DNA of 5,982 nt, taken from Candidatus Phycorickettsia trachydisci (GTDB lineage: Bacteria > Pseudomonadota > Alphaproteobacteria > Rickettsiales > Rickettsiaceae). Under the pieces are notes generated by a model, which saw only the letters and a program-made list of their open reading frames with translations, did not search any database and was not told the origin of the DNA. The stretch is taken from contig CAMCJU010000058.1 of the NCBI GenBank assembly GCA_945875085.1, forward strand, positions 1-5,982, written 5' to 3'. Positions 1 through 5,982 of this stretch are shown here, piece by piece. The number at the start of each line of letters is the position of its first letter. Positions within the stretch are counted from its first letter, which is position 1. A program made the translations under genes and the position numbers.

Positions 1-3000
1 ATTGAATATATTGAAAAAGCGATCATCAATAAAACGCCAATCTTTAAAATCAAAAAAGAAGAACAGGGCTATGAACTTAAAATTTTTAATGCTAAAAATA
101 AATTGGGACTCTCCCAAGTATTGCCAATTCTTGAAAATCTTGGCATCAAAGCAATAGAGGAGCAAAATTTTGCCTTAAAAAAGCTACAAGTATGGATACA
201 TAAATTTTCTCTTGAATTAAACACCAAAAACCAAGTTGATCTAGAGAATCTACAAGATATGCTAGCAAAAATTCTCCTATTCCTTGCTCCATCAGATACA
301 TTATGTCAGCTCGTTACATCAAGTAACCTAACAAGTCGCCAGCTAGATATTTTAAGAGCCTTAACTTGCTATTTGCAGCAAACTGGCTTTCAATATAGCA
401 AAGATTATGTAGGCAAGGTACTAATAACGCACCATCAAGTTGCGCTTAAATTAATCAAGCTATTTCAGGCCCGTTTTGATACAGAGACTCATTCAACGCA
501 AGAGCAAGTTTCCTTAATAGACGAAATTAATAAATATTTAGAAGGAGTCAAGAATAATTCTGAAGATAAAACGCTAAAACACATGCTTGGCTTAGTGCTA
601 GCAATAGTTAGAACAAACGCTTATCAGTTAATAGATAATGACTATAAGCCATACATATCATTTAAATTCGCCTCTGCCAAGGTTCCCGGACTTGCGCTAC
701 CTTTGCCTTTTGCAGAAATTTATGTGTATTGCCAAGATTTCGAAGGGGTGCATTTAAGGGGCGGTAGCGTTTCACGCGGAGGTCTAAGGTGGTCAGATCG
801 TCCAGAAGATTATCGCACTGAAGCCTTAGGTCTAATGAAAGCGCAAAACACCAAAAATAGCGTAATTGTACCCGGAGGCTCCAAAGGGGCTTTTTTTATC
901 AGAAACTTAACTCAGTATCAAGATAGGGAGCTTAATAATTACATAGTCGCATGTTATAAGAATTTCCTAAGAGGTTTGCTTGATTTAACTGACAATATAG
1001 TAGACGCCAATACCGTTCGCCCGCTGAATACTATAATTTACGACGAAGCAGATCCTTATTTGGTAGTTGCTGCAGATAAGGGAACTGCTACTTTTTCTGA
1101 TTACGCTAATGAAGTTTCTAAAGAGTATAATTTTTGGCTGGGAGACGCTTTTGCCTCTGGAGGATCTAGCGGATACGATCATAAAAAAATCGCCATTACT
1201 GCGGCAGGAGCCTGGGTCTCTACACTTGATCATTTAAAAAGCCTAAGTATCAAGCTCGACGATGCAACATTCTTAGGCATCGGGGATATGTCTGGAGATG
1301 TCTTTGGCAACGGCATGCTTTTATCCGAGAAGATTAAGTTAGTTGCAGTATTTGATCATAGACACATATTTATAGACCCGTGTCCAAAGGATGCTATTTT
1401 AAATTTCAATGAACGCAAAAGACTCTTTGAGTTACCCAGATCGAAGTGGTCTGATTACAACCTGGAGTTAATATCCCAAGGTGGCGGCGTGTTTGAGCGT
1501 AGCGCTAAATCCATCTCCTTAAGCAGGCAGGTGCAAGAAATGCTAGGTCTTAGAAAGAATTTTTTATCGCCAGATGAGTTAATCAAAGCGCTACTTACCT
1601 CAAAAGTCGATGTAATATGGAATGGCGGTATTGGCACATATGTTAAAGCAAGCAACGAAAGTCATCAAGAAGTTGGAGATAAAGCAAATGACGCCTTGCG
1701 CGCATGCGGCAAAGATCTGAAAGCTAAAGTAGTTGTCGAAGGTGGCAACCTGGGCTTTTCACAAAAGGGAAGAATTGAATTTGCGCTTTTGGGCGGCAAA
1801 ATTAATACCGACTTTATCGACAATTCTGCCGGCGTCGATTGCTCTGATCACGAAGTGAATCTTAAAATTTGTCTTAGCGCCAATCTTGCCAGCGGCAAAA
1901 TAACTTTAGAGCAACGTAATGACCTGCTCAAAGAAATGACTCAGGAAGTAACTAGATTGGTGTTGTTAGATAATTTTGCCCAATGCCAGGCTCTTACAAT
2001 TCAGGAAACATCCGAGCTATTTAATCCACAACTAACAAGTCGCTTAATAGAAATACTTGAGCAAGATAATCTGCTTAACAGAGAAGTTGAGGCCCTGCCC
2101 GCTAAGGAAGAAATAAGCAGACGTATCGTTAATAATTTACCTTTTACCAGGCCTGAAATTGCTGTACTACTTTCTTACAGCAAGATGTTTGTTTACAACC
2201 ATATCATTAATTCAAATATTTTTCAGGATGCTTATTTTCAAGACAAGATCTTGCCGACATATTTTCCTAAAATCCTGCAACAGAGATTTCCAGATGAAAT
2301 AAAAGTGCACCAATTGAGCAAAGAAATAATTGCCACAATCGTTGCAAATAAAATTATTAATCAGTTAAGTGGTGATATTGTCATTACCTTAATGCAGGAT
2401 CTAGATAGCAATATCCAACAAACGATCAAAGCATATTTTATAATCACTGAAGTTTTTCAAACCGATAGTATATGGAGCCAGATTGAGAATTTCAGCCAGG
2501 ATCAAAAAATTAAAATTCAAGCTTTCAGCGCTGTCATTAAGTTAATTCGCAGGGCAACTGCCTGGATACTAAAAAATTATCAAACTTCAAATTTAGACAT
2601 AGAAGGGGTAGCTTTGGAGTATAAGCAATACAGCGTCAAGCTTATTGATAATATAGAGGATTTTTTATCGCCAAGACTGCTGCATAATTTAGATGTCATT
2701 AAAAATCAATACACAGGCTGGGGAGTTGGCGCTAATCTTGCTGAGAAAATCTCTAAAATGGAATATGCGGTATCGGTCCTTGATATCCTTTATGTTTCTA
2801 ACGACTTAGGGTGCAACAAACACAAACTTGCCAAACTATACTTTAAAATTGGCAATAAACTAAAGCTTGATGCCTTGCGCATCAAGTGCGACGAGATAAT
2901 CAACTCAGCTAGTTATTTTAGCAAACTTTCTGCCCAAACCATAAAAGCTGATTTTTATAACAAACAAAGATTGCTTAGCTACGGAGTCGCTCAAACCACA

Positions 3001-3165
3001 GGTAGCAATCTTGCGAATTTTACTGCTTGGTATAAAAATCATAAAACTACTATCAATTCGATGGTAAAATACATTGATTCTTTAATACTCTTAGAGAAAG
3101 TAGATATTAATATTTTGATTCTTGCAAACTATAAGATCCAGCACTTAATGGAAAAAATCAAATGA
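1..3165 (+). CDS. gdh: NAD-dependent glutamate dehydrogenase, large (GDH-180) type, C-terminal 1054 residues; 5' end outside window
   Basis: Catalyses NAD-linked oxidative deamination of glutamate to 2-oxoglutarate and ammonium in the cytosol, feeding amino-acid carbon to the TCA cycle. The frame is open from base 1 and the residues before the first possible start (TTG at 103) already fit the family, so the gene is cut by the window edge, not started at 103. Numbering from base 1: LGLSQVLPILENLG (35-48) is the conserved segment after the N-terminal regulatory region. GGLRWSDRPEDYRTE (260-274) and PGGSKGAFF with the probable catalytic Lys295 form the substrate site. GIGDMSGDVFG (426-436) lies in the nucleotide-binding fold. 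GGNLGFSQKGRIE onward, then INTDFIDNSAGVDCSDHEVN (about 581-621), is the strongest family signature. A helical C-terminal domain follows and ends naturally at TGA 3163-3165. Family members are about 1600 residues, so roughly 550 are missing. Family motifs usually read KGGF; here KGAF. No frameshift or internal stop. Family identification is very secure. Confidence 0.96.
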   Translation: MEYIEKAIINKTPIFKIKKEEQGYELKIFNAKNKLGLSQVLPILENLGIKAIEEQNFALKKLQVWIHKFSLELNTKNQVDLENLQDMLAKILLFLAPSDTLCQLVTSSNLTSRQLDILRALTCYLQQTGFQYSKDYVGKVLITHHQVALKLIKLFQARFDTETHSTQEQVSLIDEINKYLEGVKNNSEDKTLKHMLGLVLAIVRTNAYQLIDNDYKPYISFKFASAKVPGLALPLPFAEIYVYCQDFEGVHLRGGSVSRGGLRWSDRPEDYRTEALGLMKAQNTKNSVIVPGGSKGAFFIRNLTQYQDRELNNYIVACYKNFLRGLLDLTDNIVDANTVRPLNTIIYDEADPYLVVAADKGTATFSDYANEVSKEYNFWLGDAFASGGSSGYDHKKIAITAAGAWVSTLDHLKSLSIKLDDATFLGIGDMSGDVFGNGMLLSEKIKLVAVFDHRHIFIDPCPKDAILNFNERKRLFELPRSKWSDYNLELISQGGGVFERSAKSISLSRQVQEMLGLRKNFLSPDELIKALLTSKVDVIWNGGIGTYVKASNESHQEVGDKANDALRACGKDLKAKVVVEGGNLGFSQKGRIEFALLGGKINTDFIDNSAGVDCSDHEVNLKICLSANLASGKITLEQRNDLLKEMTQEVTRLVLLDNFAQCQALTIQETSELFNPQLTSRLIEILEQDNLLNREVEALPAKEEISRRIVNNLPFTRPEIAVLLSYSKMFVYNHIINSNIFQDAYFQDKILPTYFPKILQQRFPDEIKVHQLSKEIIATIVANKIINQLSGDIVITLMQDLDSNIQQTIKAYFIITEVFQTDSIWSQIENFSQDQKIKIQAFSAVIKLIRRATAWILKNYQTSNLDIEGVALEYKQYSVKLIDNIEDFLSPRLLHNLDVIKNQYTGWGVGANLAEKISKMEYAVSVLDILYVSNDLGCNKHKLAKLYFKIGNKLKLDALRIKCDEIINSASYFSKLSAQTIKADFYNKQRLLSYGVAQTTGSNLANFTAWYKNHKTTINSMVKYIDSLILLEKVDINILILANYKIQHLMEKIK

Positions 3166-3279
3166 AAATCATGCAATTATATGCTCAATATATTTTGCAG
3201 GATTTGTAATAATCATCATGTAAAACACCAAAGCCCTTTCCTTGATAAAAAGCTGCTGGGTAAAATCAGATGACCCTAC

Positions 3280-3306
3280 TGCTGCATCAAGAGCTCTTAA
3301 GCAGCA
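3280..3306. repeat. Interrupted 27-base palindrome
   Basis: TGCTGC (3280-3285) and GCAGCA (3301-3306) are perfect reverse complements, and between them lies the perfect 10-base palindrome AAGAGCTCTT (3289-3298). Unpaired ATC and AA separate the two levels. No T-run follows, so it is not an ordinary terminator. GCTGCT at 3252-3257 could pair alternatively with AGCAGC at 3300-3305. It may be an operator-like site or an RNA hairpin; function unknown. Confidence 0.45.
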
Positions 3307-3321
3307 ACTAATACTAAAATA

Positions 3322-3336
3322 CTATATCAAATATAG
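3322..3336. repeat. Short inverted repeat, 6-base arms
   Basis: CTATAT and ATATAG are perfect reverse complements around a 3-base CAA loop. The stem is purely A/T rich apart from one C-G pair, so it would be weak on its own. It is notable because it sits directly between two other inverted repeats. Confidence 0.35.
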
Positions 3337-3337
3337 C

Positions 3338-3356
3338 TAAACTTATTTCAAGTTTA
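3338..3356. repeat. Short inverted repeat, 7-base arms
   Basis: TAAACTT and AAGTTTA are perfect reverse complements around the 5-base loop ATTTC, one base after the preceding inverted repeat. No T-run follows on the plus strand and no G/C-rich stem is present, so a terminator role is not supported. Confidence 0.35.
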
Positions 3357-3468
3357 AGGATGCTAAACTCTGAAGCAATAGTAGATATACATTGAATTTC
3401 TTCTAACCCAAAATATACCTCCCGAACCCTTGATTAATAAAATGACATATGCAACAATCTTAAGTGTC

Positions 3469-3515
3469 TAATAATGCATTGTTTTACTACTCAAGGTTAA
3501 TGATTCGCATTATTA
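3469..3515. repeat. 9-base perfect inverted repeat upstream of the kinase gene
   Basis: TAATAATGC (3469-3477) and GCATTATTA (3507-3515) are exact reverse complements separated by 29 bases. The right arm ends 37 bases before the chosen kinase start, in the place where a dimeric regulator could bind, but the arms are A/T rich and a chance match in a gap of this size is possible. Confidence 0.35.
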
Positions 3516-3522
3516 ATAATTT

Positions 3523-3551
3523 TTGACAAAAGTTAAATTACAGGCTAATTT
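3523..3551 (+). promoter_or_regulatory. Possible sigma-70 promoter, consensus -35 with weak -10
   Basis: TTGACA (3523-3528) matches the -35 consensus exactly. Seventeen bases later TAATTT (3546-3551) keeps the three most conserved -10 bases (T, A and final T). The predicted transcript start (about 3558) would fall just inside the kinase frame that opens at 3553, which argues either for a leaderless or later translation start, or that the match is accidental. Confidence 0.22.
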
Positions 3552-3552
3552 C

Positions 3553-4668
3553 ATGATAAAGGAAAATTTTAACTTGCTGCCATTCTCAATATACTGGAAA
3601 GATTTAAGTGGTAAATATATAGGATGTAATAATCACATGCTAAAAATGACAGGATTATCATCTCAGCAAGACCTTATTGGAAAAACCGACTACGAAATGC
3701 CCTGGTCCAAAAATGCACAGTTCATCAGAAATACAGACATCAAAGCAACTCAGATGGATACACCACATACGAGCCAAGAACATGATTTAATGTCCCCAAC
3801 ATCTGGAGCTGTTTATTTAAGCATAAAGAGCCCATGGAAGGATGGAAGTGGGGCTACTATAGGAATAATTGGAACTTTTATAAATATTACGCAGCAAAGT
3901 TTTATCCAACTAGATATCAGACTAATCGAGCAACTTATTGCCAATAATATACAAATATCTTTAGAGGAGTTAAAACATGACATCAGATCGCCAGTAAGCT
4001 CAATAGCGGCTTTATCAGAGATGATCAAATACACCTCAAAAGATCAGCAGATAACGCAACTTGCAGAAATGCTCTGTGATGCCAGTGCCTCATTAGATAA
4101 ATTGATCATTTCATTATCGAATGTACAAAAAGAGAAGTCTTCAACCTTAAAAGATACGTTTTTTGACATAAAGACGGTAATAGAAGATGTGCTAAAATTA
4201 GCTCTACCAATCGCGCATGTTAAAAACGTTAGACTTAACTATACTTTAGAAAACAAAGAGCTTTTTTTTATATACTCCAACCGCAATTTAATTCACAGAA
4301 TATTAATGGAGTTAATTAACAATGCCATCAAGTACACTTCTATAGGTAGCGTAACACTAGAGATAGATTCAGCATTTGAAGATACTGGCCAGCGCTACAT
4401 CATGGTTAAAATAATTGATACTGGATTTGGTATGCCGCCCGAGACACTTGAGCGCTTTACTTCACATACCAGTCATCCAATACATTCAGCTCTAAGGGAT
4501 GGTAAAGGATTTGGCCTTGGTATGATAAACACAGCTGCAAAATTATTAGGGATAAAAATAATAGCTAATTCTATTACAAACCAAGGCACGATGATAAAAT
4601 TAATTATTAAGTCAGATAGTCAAAACTATATGAAACTTAATCAAAATATTTCAAGAGCAGGTAATTAA
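3553..4668 (+). CDS. Cytosolic PAS-domain sensor histidine kinase
   Basis: Autophosphorylating sensor kinase of a two-component system; 371 residues from ATG 3553. This start was chosen over the in-frame TTG at 3523 because a weak CAGG (3541-3544) precedes it at 8 bases and nothing resembling a ribosome site precedes the TTG. Residues about 6-120 form a PAS sensor domain (FSIYWKDLSGKYIGCNN, GKTDYEMPW, then GTFINIT at its end). The dimerisation and phosphoacceptor helix has HDIRSPVSSI with His142. The ATPase domain has the N box ELINNAIKYT (Asn257), G1 DTGFGM (Asp289), G2 GKGFGLGM (317-324) and a final NQGTMIKL with Gly345, so all catalytic boxes are present. There is no signal peptide or membrane segment, so it senses a cytosolic cue. 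The ligand cannot be read from sequence. It is followed after 3 bases by a receiver gene, its probable partner. Similar PAS kinases are known from Legionellales and Rickettsiales, from general knowledge only. Confidence 0.92.
   Translation: MIKENFNLLPFSIYWKDLSGKYIGCNNHMLKMTGLSSQQDLIGKTDYEMPWSKNAQFIRNTDIKATQMDTPHTSQEHDLMSPTSGAVYLSIKSPWKDGSGATIGIIGTFINITQQSFIQLDIRLIEQLIANNIQISLEELKHDIRSPVSSIAALSEMIKYTSKDQQITQLAEMLCDASASLDKLIISLSNVQKEKSSTLKDTFFDIKTVIEDVLKLALPIAHVKNVRLNYTLENKELFFIYSNRNLIHRILMELINNAIKYTSIGSVTLEIDSAFEDTGQRYIMVKIIDTGFGMPPETLERFTSHTSHPIHSALRDGKGFGLGMINTAAKLLGIKIIANSITNQGTMIKLIIKSDSQNYMKLNQNISRAGN
4659..4662 (+). promoter_or_regulatory. Ribosome binding site of the receiver gene inside the kinase 3' end
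   Basis: AGGT, preceded by an AAGAG purine stretch, lies 9 bases before ATG 4672, within the last codons of the kinase. With only 3 bases between the genes this indicates co-transcription and probably coupled translation. Confidence 0.4.
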
Positions 4669-4671
4669 TAA

Positions 4672-5055
4672 ATGGAGCCAGCGCCAAAACACGTCCTAAT
4701 AATAGATGACTACGAATTGACATGCAAAATTATTTCCATGATTTTAAGCAAAATGGGCTTTTCGGTTGAGGCCGCTTATACAGGTAACGACGGTCTTGAA
4801 GCTGCGGCACAAAATCATTATTCATTAATTTTATTAGACTTAAATTTGCCTGATATAGACGGTTTAGAAATTGCGCAAAAAATAAAACTCCACAAAAAAA
4901 CCCTAGATGCGAAAATTGTCGCATTTACTGGCCGAGATGTTGATCAAAAAAATTACCTAAGCTATGGCATTGATGGAATATTAACAAAGCCTTTTACTAA
5001 TCAGCAAATCGTTGAATTGGTAAGCGAATTATCAGATTGTCCGAACTATAGCTGA
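4672..5055 (+). CDS. Single-domain response regulator (receiver only)
   Basis: A 127-residue CheY-like receiver that accepts a phosphoryl group from a histidine kinase. Acidic pocket Asp12-Asp13 is in VLIIDDYE; phosphoacceptor Asp56 is in LILLDLNLPDIDG; the switch Thr86 is in AFTGRD; the conserved Lys106 is in LTKPF. All residues needed for phosphorylation and conformational switching are present. The protein ends about 20 residues after the Lys, the normal end of the receiver fold, so there is no DNA-binding, enzymatic or phosphotransfer output domain. It must act by protein-protein contact or pass phosphate to another protein. It lies 3 bases downstream of the PAS kinase, which is its likely phosphodonor. 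ATG 4672 is the obvious start because the fold begins at residue 7. The stop is TGA 5053-5055. Family assignment is secure; its target is unknown. Confidence 0.94.
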   Translation: MEPAPKHVLIIDDYELTCKIISMILSKMGFSVEAAYTGNDGLEAAAQNHYSLILLDLNLPDIDGLEIAQKIKLHKKTLDAKIVAFTGRDVDQKNYLSYGIDGILTKPFTNQQIVELVSELSDCPNYS

Positions 5056-5113
5056 AGATCATATAAAAAATCTCATCAAAGCCGCAATTATTTATTTTAC
5101 TCCTTGACGATGC
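5056..5113. other. 58-base convergent gap
   Basis: It separates the end of the receiver gene from the end of the oppositely oriented ccmF. Only a 4-base AGAT/ATCT pairing near 5056-5075 is visible, with no strong stem and T-run in either direction, so no bidirectional terminator is called. Confidence 0.6.
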
Positions 5114-5982
5114 TCATTTACGACGCTCCTGAAGGATGCCGCCGGCAAAACTAATAACCATCAATAGACTTGCAAGCCAAACAAAGCTTATGTATGGCCT
5201 ATAATAAATTTTCAGATGAACCTTATTGCCATCAATACGGTTTAACACGGCGTATAGATCGTAATTTACGAAACTATAAATACTACTTTCCGTAGTCATT
5301 TTATTTTCGATAGTATACCATCTGTTTTCAGGAGCAAGCGTGATGATAAATCCCGATTTCTTATCCTCAATTTTGATCTGCGCAATCTGCCTTAAGTAGT
5401 TTGGTCCGTAGCTATACTTAATATCCTCTAGCTTAATGTGAAAATTATCCATTTCTATAGCGGCGTGCTTTTCTCCTATTAGGTCGACTTCTTTTTCCAA
5501 AGAGCTGTTAAGAGCAATGCTTAAGGTTAAAATTCCATAAGCAAAATGACCTAGTAGCATAGCGCTACCTCCTGATTTTACAGGCTGCGGAAAAGACCCT
5601 AACAAAGACTTTGATTTGTAAAAAAATTCAAATGCAGTAGTAAGAAGCAGGAAAATAGCGCTAAAAATGGCGCAAATATTAATCAATACTCTAATATTAA
5701 AGTAGTGAATTAGCATCACCAAAAAAGTCATGGAGCTGCAAACGCAAATAATATAGCTTGCTGCACGGAGCTTTTTATAAGCGCCAAATCCAATGACTAT
5801 GCTCATCAAGATCGCAATTGGCAAGAGGGTAAGCTTGAAATATCCAGCCTCTAGAGCCAAATCAAAATCATAAATAATATGAAAAATGATTGGCAGAATC
5901 AGCGAGAATATAATGCTGACAAGCGCCAATATCCACAAAACATTGCTGATGTGGCGCCGGTCACTCCAGAGGGCGCCATCGG
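5114..5982 (-). CDS. ccmF: Cytochrome c maturation protein CcmF, C-terminal part; 5' end outside window
   Basis: CcmF is the membrane haem lyase of system I cytochrome c biogenesis, joining haem from CcmE to apocytochrome c on the periplasmic side. The visible 288 complete codons correspond to the last part of a protein usually about 640-660 residues long. The frame stays open to the right edge: 14 codons precede the TTG at 5938-5936, including SDRRHISNVLW, where the family has its SRE...NN segment. That TTG is therefore not taken as the start. Counting from the TTG, there are hydrophobic segments at about 1-20, 38-54, 66-83 and 88-105. LGHFAYGI carries His131, probably the conserved intramembrane haem-b ligand (E. 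coli His491). A periplasmic domain with GPNYLRQ and PENRWYTIENKMTTES follows, then a last helix (YISFVWLASLLMVISFAGG) ending in ERRK. The diagnostic PE-R-Y--------TE signature makes the family call firm. The region around EAGYFKLTLLP is diverged from the usual SVGPPYFN. The N-terminal WWD haem-handling region is outside the window. Confidence 0.92.
   Translation of the reverse strand, partial: DGALWSDRRHISNVLWILALVSIIFSLILPIIFHIIYDFDLALEAGYFKLTLLPIAILMSIVIGFGAYKKLRAASYIICVCSSMTFLVMLIHYFNIRVLINICAIFSAIFLLLTTAFEFFYKSKSLLGSFPQPVKSGGSAMLLGHFAYGILTLSIALNSSLEKEVDLIGEKHAAIEMDNFHIKLEDIKYSYGPNYLRQIAQIKIEDKKSGFIITLAPENRWYTIENKMTTESSIYSFVNYDLYAVLNRIDGNKVHLKIYYRPYISFVWLASLLMVISFAGGILQERRK

Larger units (their letters stand above)
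3169..3490 (-). pseudogene. Possible decayed minus-strand gene (frameshift plus in-frame stop), unidentified
   Basis: Reading the minus strand, bases 3321 down to 3169 give 50 open codons ending in TGA (3171-3169), including RALDAAVGSSDFTQQLF and KERALVFYMMIITNPAKY. Upstream, in another frame, bases 3433 down to 3317 give 39 open codons including REVYFGLEEIQC and SILKLEISLAIFDIVF, ending at TAG (3316-3314). The two stretches meet at about 3314-3321, so a single indel would join them. The second frame continues upstream past one TAA (3436-3434) for 18 more codons to a TGA at 3493-3491. The residue mix (acidic, basic, Gln, Ala, Gly) looks more like protein than random AT-rich translation, but I recognise no family and no start codon or ribosome site is clear. 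Such patches also arise by chance, so this is a tentative call. Confidence 0.3.
3166..3552. other. 387-base gap between gdh and the kinase gene, no intact gene
   Basis: No plus-strand frame is open for a useful length. The only plus-strand start coupled to gdh is an ATGA overlap at 3162 giving 15 codons, which I do not call a gene. The gap contains three successive small inverted repeats (3280-3356), a 9-base inverted repeat (3469-3515), a TTGACA box at its right end, and on the minus strand two protein-like open stretches described separately. No stem followed by a T-run is visible after gdh, so no intrinsic terminator can be assigned to it. Confidence 0.7.

Noticed and set aside
103..105. 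TTG at 103 as the start of glutamate dehydrogenase
   Set aside because: The frame is open from base 1, the protein family is much longer at its N-terminus, and TTG 103 is an ordinary leucine codon inside conserved sequence.
985..1655. Minus-strand open frames at 985-1233 and 1455-1655
   Set aside because: They lie opposite the most conserved catalytic part of GDH and their translations have no protein-like features.
3162..3209. 15-codon frame beginning with ATGA overlap at the gdh stop
   Set aside because: It is too short, has no recognisable content, and the overlap arises from the TGA stop preceded by an A.
3813..4034. Minus-strand open frame within the kinase gene
   Set aside because: It is antisense to the PAS end and phosphoacceptor helix, with no ribosome site or recognisable motif.
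4730..4924. Minus-strand open frame within the receiver gene
   Set aside because: It is antisense to the core of a secure receiver domain.
5056..5113. Bidirectional terminator between the convergent genes
   Set aside because: Only a 4-base pairing is visible and no G/C-rich stem with a T-run exists on either strand.
5936..5938. TTG (minus strand) as the start of a short 274-residue CcmF-like protein
   Set aside because: The frame continues to the window edge and the sequence begins in the middle of CcmF, so truncation by the window explains the length.

Overview
The window looks like a piece of an AT-rich alphaproteobacterial chromosome, most likely a Rickettsiales-type (host-associated) bacterium. 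The evidence is a large (about 1600-residue class) NAD-glutamate dehydrogenase, a divergent system I cytochrome c maturation protein CcmF, AT-biased codon use throughout, and a soluble PAS histidine kinase of a kind also found in other intracellular bacteria. Legionella-like gammaproteobacteria also combine large GDH, CcmF and a similar base composition, so the assignment is an inference (roughly 70% for Rickettsiales/Alphaproteobacteria).

Layout: (1) 1-3165, plus strand: the C-terminal about two thirds of NAD-dependent glutamate dehydrogenase, running in from beyond the left edge. (2) 3166-3552: a 387-base gap with no intact gene. It carries several small palindromes and, on the minus strand, two open stretches in different frames that together look like a decayed gene. 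(3) 3553-5055, plus strand: a two-gene operon of a cytosolic PAS-sensor histidine kinase and, 3 bases later, a single-domain receiver protein with all phosphotransfer residues intact but no output domain. (4) 5056-5113: a short convergent gap without a convincing terminator. (5) 5114-5982, minus strand: the C-terminal part of CcmF, whose reading frame stays open to the right edge.

The genes do not form one pathway. GDH feeds glutamate carbon into the TCA cycle, CcmF attaches haem to c-type cytochromes of the respiratory chain, and the kinase/receiver pair is a compact signalling module with unknown input and output. I see no RNA genes, insertion sequences or CRISPR arrays. I found no clear evidence of a new biological system. 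The most unexplained parts are the output-less two-component pair and the structured, possibly pseudogenic gap in front of it.
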